Origin: Stercorarius parasiticus
Taxonomy: Eukaryota; Chordata; Aves; Charadriiformes; Stercorariidae
Reading direction: 5' to 3'
Length of the DNA: 64,000 nt
Assembly (NCBI GenBank): GCA_013396915.1
Contig: VWZL01000815.1
Span: forward strand, 157,310-221,309
Of the stretch, positions 59,285 to 64,000 are shown piece after piece. The notes beneath the pieces are model-generated. The model was not told the DNA's origin, did not search any database, and saw only the letters and a program-made list of their open reading frames with translations. The position numbers and the translations under genes were made by a program. Position 1 is the first letter of the stretch, and the number at the start of each line of letters is the position of its first letter.

Positions 59285-61960
59285 GTGCAGCAAGGCAGTG
59301 TCTTCTCTTTGCTGGCAAGATGCAAGTGTTCTAAAAAAAAAAAAAATTAAAAGAAGAGAAGAGGGTTAAAAAGACAACCAAAACCAAACCCACCCTTTCT
59401 GGCCCACTAGCAGGCTCCATTCAATCAGCTGAGTAAAGTTCCTGGGTTCCTTATGCAGCTTGTATATATGCTGTTAGGCCTTTGTGACCCAGAAAGCAAA
59501 GCAGGGCTTAAGTGTTATGTCTCTTCTGCTCCCTCCACTCCTACTGAGATCAAACCAGACCAGAGACTGGGAGGCATGAGACCAAAATCTTCTCTTCCCC
59601 AGAGGCTATCGGAGTTGCCTGTCTGAGCCCTGCACATCATGGTGAGAACAGCTCTGCAAAGAGAAAACAACATTAAGGGGAGGAGAGTAGAGAATTTTGC
59701 TGAGGTCCTGGCAGGAAAACCAGCTGAACAAAAGGGAAAAGGCTAGGGAAATCCTTTCGCCCCCCTGTTTCTCTCCTGCCTTCATTTGGGAGTCTTGCGG
59801 CCTCTGCAGAGATGCATTCCTGATAGTACCTGCTTTTAGAAGTGCAAAGCATGGCATCAGGTAGTCTGGATGTCCCAGCAATCAGTCTTCCAGGCAAGGG
59901 AACCTGTTGTTCAGGATGTGCAGCCTCTTTGAGGACATCCCTAATGCCCCTGCTGGAGGAATTCTTCTGTATCCTTTGCATCTGGCAGTGGGGCTGAGTT
60001 TGTACTTGCTTTCCTTCCTGGAGTGGGATAGCAGGACCACCGGCTGTGAGCTCACCTCCCCACCCAAGGCGGGGATGTGTATGTCACTTCTCTCTGAAGT
60101 GTGGCTCTTCACCTGGGAGGGTTGTGATCCCACGTAAGGATGACTGGAGGAGAATAGATGGAAGAGGCTGAGTTTCAGAGCCCACGCAAAGCCAGGCACC
60201 TCCTGATGAGAGTGGTGCAGATCCTGTGACCCATCATGAGGATCTGATGCCTTCACAAAATGGTCTTGGTTGCTCGAGATTAATGGTCTTAAGTGGTTAC
60301 TACCCAGAGACTGAGGCCAGGGTGAATGTCTGTTGCTCAAAATGGGCACTGCTTTGTAGCAAACACCAGTGTTGCTCCTTGCTCTGGCCATTTTCTAGAT
60401 TTGCTCTCCCAAACGGGGATGTCAGTGAGGGCGCTGGATGCCTCTGAGTGCTCGGGTAACTTTCCATCTTCCCCTTGCTCACATTCCCCTGTTTGGGGAT
60501 TAGCTGGCTGATTTCTAACAGTAAAGCTCCAGGTGGAGATAAGAGGCCTTTTGCTCTTATTTAAAAAGTGATCCTTCCTGCTGATAGAAACCCGTATCTT
60601 CAATCTCTTTGGGAATGCCAGGGCAAGTGCGTCACTGAGCTGCCTCTAGCAGTCCCTGCGTGTTAGAGAGAGGCTATGCCAAAATGCTTCGTACCGTGCA
60701 TTCCTCCTCTGCTGCTGCCCTGGCTTTTACCCTTCACATGTTGTATCCTCCAGCCACGTGGGTTCAATGCCCCAAGCTGGGCAGAGGAAAGTTACTGTGC
60801 AGAGAGTAAAAATGCTTCGGCCGCTCTGTGACTGCACTGACCTTGCCCGTGATCACACACAAGCACAACTGATGCTTTTCACCTTACCTTCCCACTCCCC
60901 AAAACCAAACACGCATCCCTGCTTTTAAGGAATAAAGGAGATTATTAGGTGATGATGGCACAGTTCATGACGCACTGATTTCTGCAGTGCATCACAGAGC
61001 AGAAACCCAGGCCTTGAATGGCTGAGCAGGCAAAATTGGGAGAGGGGACAGCAAGGGAGACACCCTAAAAGTTTAGGAAATAGGAGTTTAAAGAGGAAAC
61101 TTTCTGGCTCAGATCCATGCAGGCACTTCTGAAATATCTTAGCAGACTGGCTGTGCAGCGTTTTTTTGCTCACAGCAAAAGGCCTGTAGGTATTTCTGCT
61201 TTCCAGCTTTTGAGGAGGCAGTATTGAGTTATGTGATGGGTTCTGACTCTGAAATAGTCCTAAAACTCCTCCTCTGGGGGACAATCTAAACCAGAGCTCT
61301 GCAGCCCTCCTTTCTGCACCGGGACTCCTCCAAACCGGCCCTGCACACCCTGGGACCTGGGGAGGAGAACACGGATCTGCAGCCCACTCTGGATCTCTTG
61401 CTCTTTTTCCTTCTGGTGTGGAGTAACTTTGCTGCTGCCTGAGCTGCTGCGACCTCCCGGCTTTTTGCTCCCATGTGGGAAAAGCTTGCATGGCACCCGC
61501 TCAATCTCCAGGCCACCTGAGCAGGGATGGCTTGCTGTCCTCCCATGCCCCTTCACAGGGCTCCCTTCTTGCATGTGTCCTGGTCCCTCTTCTGTGCGGA
61601 CCCCATGGCTTGCAGTCCATCCAAGCCAGACCCAGTGAAAGTGCTTGGACTGAAGCAGTGAGTAATATGTACATGCTCAGAGAGGTGGAAGTCCTCATAA
61701 GGCTGAGTAACGCAGGATTAGGGGTGGGATATAGCTATAGACATGTTCCTCCTGGGTTCCCTGACCACCTGCGCAGGGGAGGTGCAGGGCTGCTCCTCTT
61801 TCTCCCTGTGGATGTCCTTTATCCGAGGTCTGCGTAATTCGGATCCTGGCTCTGTATCCCCCTGCTTCTTTTATCCGGCCATTCTTATGATTTCATTGTA
61901 AATAGGATTTTGTATTTTCTCTGAACATTGCTAATAAATTGTTGCAAAACTGTTATTGCT
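59285..61960 (+). other. FAIM2: FAIM2 3' UTR
   Basis: About 2.7 kb of non-coding sequence from the stop codon to the distal polyadenylation signal, comparable to the long 3' UTR of mammalian FAIM2. It contains an A-rich tract just after the stop (about 59332-59360) and an internal AATAAA at 60931-60936 that could give a shorter form. Confidence 0.65.
61933..61938 (+). terminator. FAIM2: FAIM2 distal polyadenylation signal
   Basis: AATAAA in GCTAATAAATTG, followed by a T/G-rich element (TGTTATTGCTGTTGTGAGG) about 20 nt on, a textbook cleavage arrangement. Confidence 0.75.
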
Positions 61961-63364
61961 GTTGTGAGGTCGCCTTACTGATGTACAGCTGAAGGAAGGT
62001 CTGGTTGCAGAGCTGGTGCTTCCTCCCCTTAAAAAAGAAAACATAAACAAATTTCTGGCATGATGTGGCATAGCCCAAAGTTTTAATGGAGATCAGGCTG
62101 TCCCTTCTCTGGTTATGACCAAGGAACATATCCTACACAAAGTAAAATGCACATGGCTCCAGCATAGGCGGCGTGCATGAGACGTATTTGAGAACTGAGG
62201 GCCAAAGGGCTACTTGGGTGAGGATCCTGTTCTCTCTTAGACTTGGCCTAAGTGGCCACAGGATTGAAAAACAAGTGGGGGTAAGCGAGTGTTGTAAGCA
62301 AGGCACCTGCTCAGAGGGCATTTGCCGTAGCTGTGGAGAGCAACCTGACGTCCTAAGCTCTCTCTAGAGTCAATGGGAAAAAGAAATGCCTCCAGAGAGC
62401 AATTCACCTGATCTAAATTAATGCCTACACTGGGAGACGAAAACTCATATCTCTCTCCATCAGCTCTGAAGAGCTGAATAGTCCAGGCTGTCAGAGCTCT
62501 CAGGGGAGAGAAATCTCAGCTGCAGCATCTTGTTGTGGCAGATCTCTGCTCTTCGGAAGGAGCTGTACCCAAAAGGCAGGTGTGAGATTTGTTTTCCAAA
62601 GAAATGTGTCTAAACAGTATGGTACAGCCAGTATGGGCTTTCCTGCCTATGCTTGCATTTTCTGTGGAAAGAAAATATTTTGCCCTAAGTCTTGCTGGGT
62701 AATGCTTTGCTGTGGGGTGGCCTTTGTGGAAAAATAACTGAAGTGGAGCATTTCCATGCAAACAATGAGGTGGCCATGAGCATTTATATGAGGCACCATT
62801 AGTTGTTCCTGTAATTACCACAAACGGGATAAAAGGCTGATGATTCAGGCAAATTTCAACACTTGGCTCTTGAGGAACAGGGCAGAAAGTCAGACCACTC
62901 AGTGGTAGAACGCAGGGATGTGGCAGAAGGGAGGGGACGGGGAGATTCATCAGGGTATGAAGGATGCTGGAAGGAGGAAGGGATTGTGCTGTTTCCCATG
63001 CCTACAGCAAACAGGACAGGAATTTGAGGGCCCTAAATACAGCCAGAGAGAGTCAGAGGAGACCTTGAAAAACCTGAATTCCACTGCCTGGAGAAGGGGG
63101 GAATTTTTAATTACTTTTGCACTCCTTTCTGCCTTCTGTGCTTGAGGTATTTTGAGGAAGGATGGACTCTTGATGCCAAGTCGGCACACGCCGTGCCACG
63201 GTGCGGGGGATCCCTACTGATCTTCCATGGCAAGAACCAAAGGCAAGAAGGGCCCCGATTCAGGCAGGAGTCATTCACCCACATTTCCGAGCTGCTGGCG
63301 CCCTCTGCTCTTCACGCTGTGATTAAAAAACAAACAAACCATAAAATTAAATCCAGGTTCCCGG
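61961..63364. other. Intergenic stretch right of FAIM2
   Basis: No gene recognised. By mammalian synteny the next gene on this side would be BCDIN3D on the same strand as FAIM2, but none of its motifs is seen before the window ends. Confidence 0.5.
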
Positions 63365-63735
63365 TGAGTTACGGCTTGAGGAACCCACAACAATTTATTG
63401 TCAATTAGACAATTATTCTCTCACCCCATGACCCCTCCCCACCCGGGAACGGGAATCGGGAAAAACCAAGGAAACTCGAAGATTGAAATATAAACAAATT
63501 TAATAGAATAATACTAAATAATTAACATTAATAACACTGAAGAACCAGTATGGATCCCAATACCTATATAAAATACACAAGGACTATACCCAGCCCATTC
63601 TGTCATAGGAAGCCGGGCACTCCCGGCAAGGGACAGCCAATGTGGGACCCTGCGAGCGCTGCGGCTTCGGGAGGAAGGGAAGGGCTCAGGGCTCCGGCAC
63701 CGGGGCAAGGAGTGCTNTTCCCTGTGTCAACTTGA
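63365..63735 (-). mobile_element. Probable avian endogenous retrovirus LTR (solo or partial)
   Basis: On the - strand the segment has an LTR-like order: G+C-rich upstream part, a TATA-type box (TTTTATATAG near 63574-63565), then AATAAA at 63399-63394 followed by TTGTTGTGGG. It ends ...CCGTAACTCA, with the CA terminus at 63366-63365. The tail resembles avian ERV LTR ends known to me. No retroviral coding sequence is seen. The opposite end is uncertain and lies near the ambiguous base at 63717. Confidence 0.5.
63717..63717. other. Ambiguous base N in the assembly
   Basis: The only undetermined base in the window. It falls in the G+C-rich part of the probable LTR, where reads from multiple copies could disagree. 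Confidence 0.95.
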
Positions 63736-63949
63736 CCCTAAAACCTTCCCTGTGCCAACTCTTTCCCTCCTTTAACCATGAGCTTTCATTTTCTTCTGCT
63801 GTAAAGCCTCCTGCTAGCTGCCTGCCTATGGGGGCCTGGGCAACCCCAAGGCAAGCAGTGCTTGTTTAAATGTGATTTAAGTAACATTTATATGTGATTT
63901 TTATATGTGTGTATATATAGAGAGATATGTTTAAAGAAAATTTTTATAG

Positions 63950-63987
63950 TATTTATAAATACGGAAACTATTTATAAATAGGGAAAC
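63950..63987. repeat. Tandem direct repeat, 2 x 19 bases
   Basis: TATTTATAAATACGGAAAC at 63950-63968 is followed directly by a copy differing at one base (63969-63987). It sits in an A/T-rich tract with TATATG-type simple sequence (63880-63930). Confidence 0.85.
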
Positions 63988-64000
63988 TGGCAGAGGTTGG

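Noticed and set aside
1..64000. CRISPR arrays, bacterial operons, phage or defence systems
   Set aside because: Spliced vertebrate genes and CR1 elements throughout show this is eukaryotic chromosomal DNA; no regular spaced repeats were seen.
1..64000. A previously undescribed multi-gene system
   Set aside because: The gene content is a known vertebrate synteny block. The remaining intergenic DNA shows only small, separate oddities that do not form a coherent system.

Overview
The window looks like avian chromosomal DNA. Four multi-exon vertebrate genes can be read with GT/AG introns. CR1 retrotransposon tails of the type that dominates bird genomes are scattered between them, and a probable avian endogenous retrovirus LTR lies near the right edge. 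The genes match a known synteny block: in mammals the order is FAIM2 - AQP2 - AQP5 - AQP6 - RACGAP1. Here the block is reversed, with FAIM2 on the right (+ strand) and AQP2, AQP5 and a glucagon-family gene on the - strand to its left.

Layout. 1-300: possible 3' end of a converging + strand gene, RACGAP1 by synteny only. 1615-3570 (-): GCGL, the glucagon-like hormone gene that birds, amphibians and fish keep and mammals lack; it encodes a 109-residue precursor with one glucagon-type peptide. 3.6-15.5 kb: intergenic, with two CR1 fragments, no trace of AQP6, and one unexplained exon-like signal-peptide segment. 15.5-19.25 kb (-): AQP5, four coding exons, 265 aa. 19.3-26.2 kb: intergenic. 26.2-32.95 kb (-): AQP2, four coding exons, 274 or 275 aa, probably with a 2.2 kb 3' UTR. 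33-43.9 kb: intergenic, with a small inverted pair of CR1 ends. 44.1-61.95 kb (+): FAIM2 (LFG/TMBIM2), twelve coding exons, 311 aa, with a 2.7 kb 3' UTR. 62-64 kb: intergenic, with the LTR and one ambiguous base (N at 63717).

Function. AQP2 and AQP5 are tandem paralogues of the orthodox water-channel family with identical intron positions. AQP2 is the vasopressin/vasotocin-regulated channel of the collecting duct and AQP5 the channel of secretory epithelia. GCGL is a secreted brain peptide acting through its own class B GPCR. FAIM2 is a neuronal seven-helix BI-1/TMBIM family protein that blocks Fas-induced death. I see no operon-like or novel multi-gene system. The most informative points are the easily overlooked GCGL gene and lineage changes at known regulatory residues: AQP2 T269, the AQP5 loop-D PKA site, and the FAIM2 glycosylation sequon. 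All splice sites were placed by hand from reading-frame continuity and homologues I know; no alignment or search was run.
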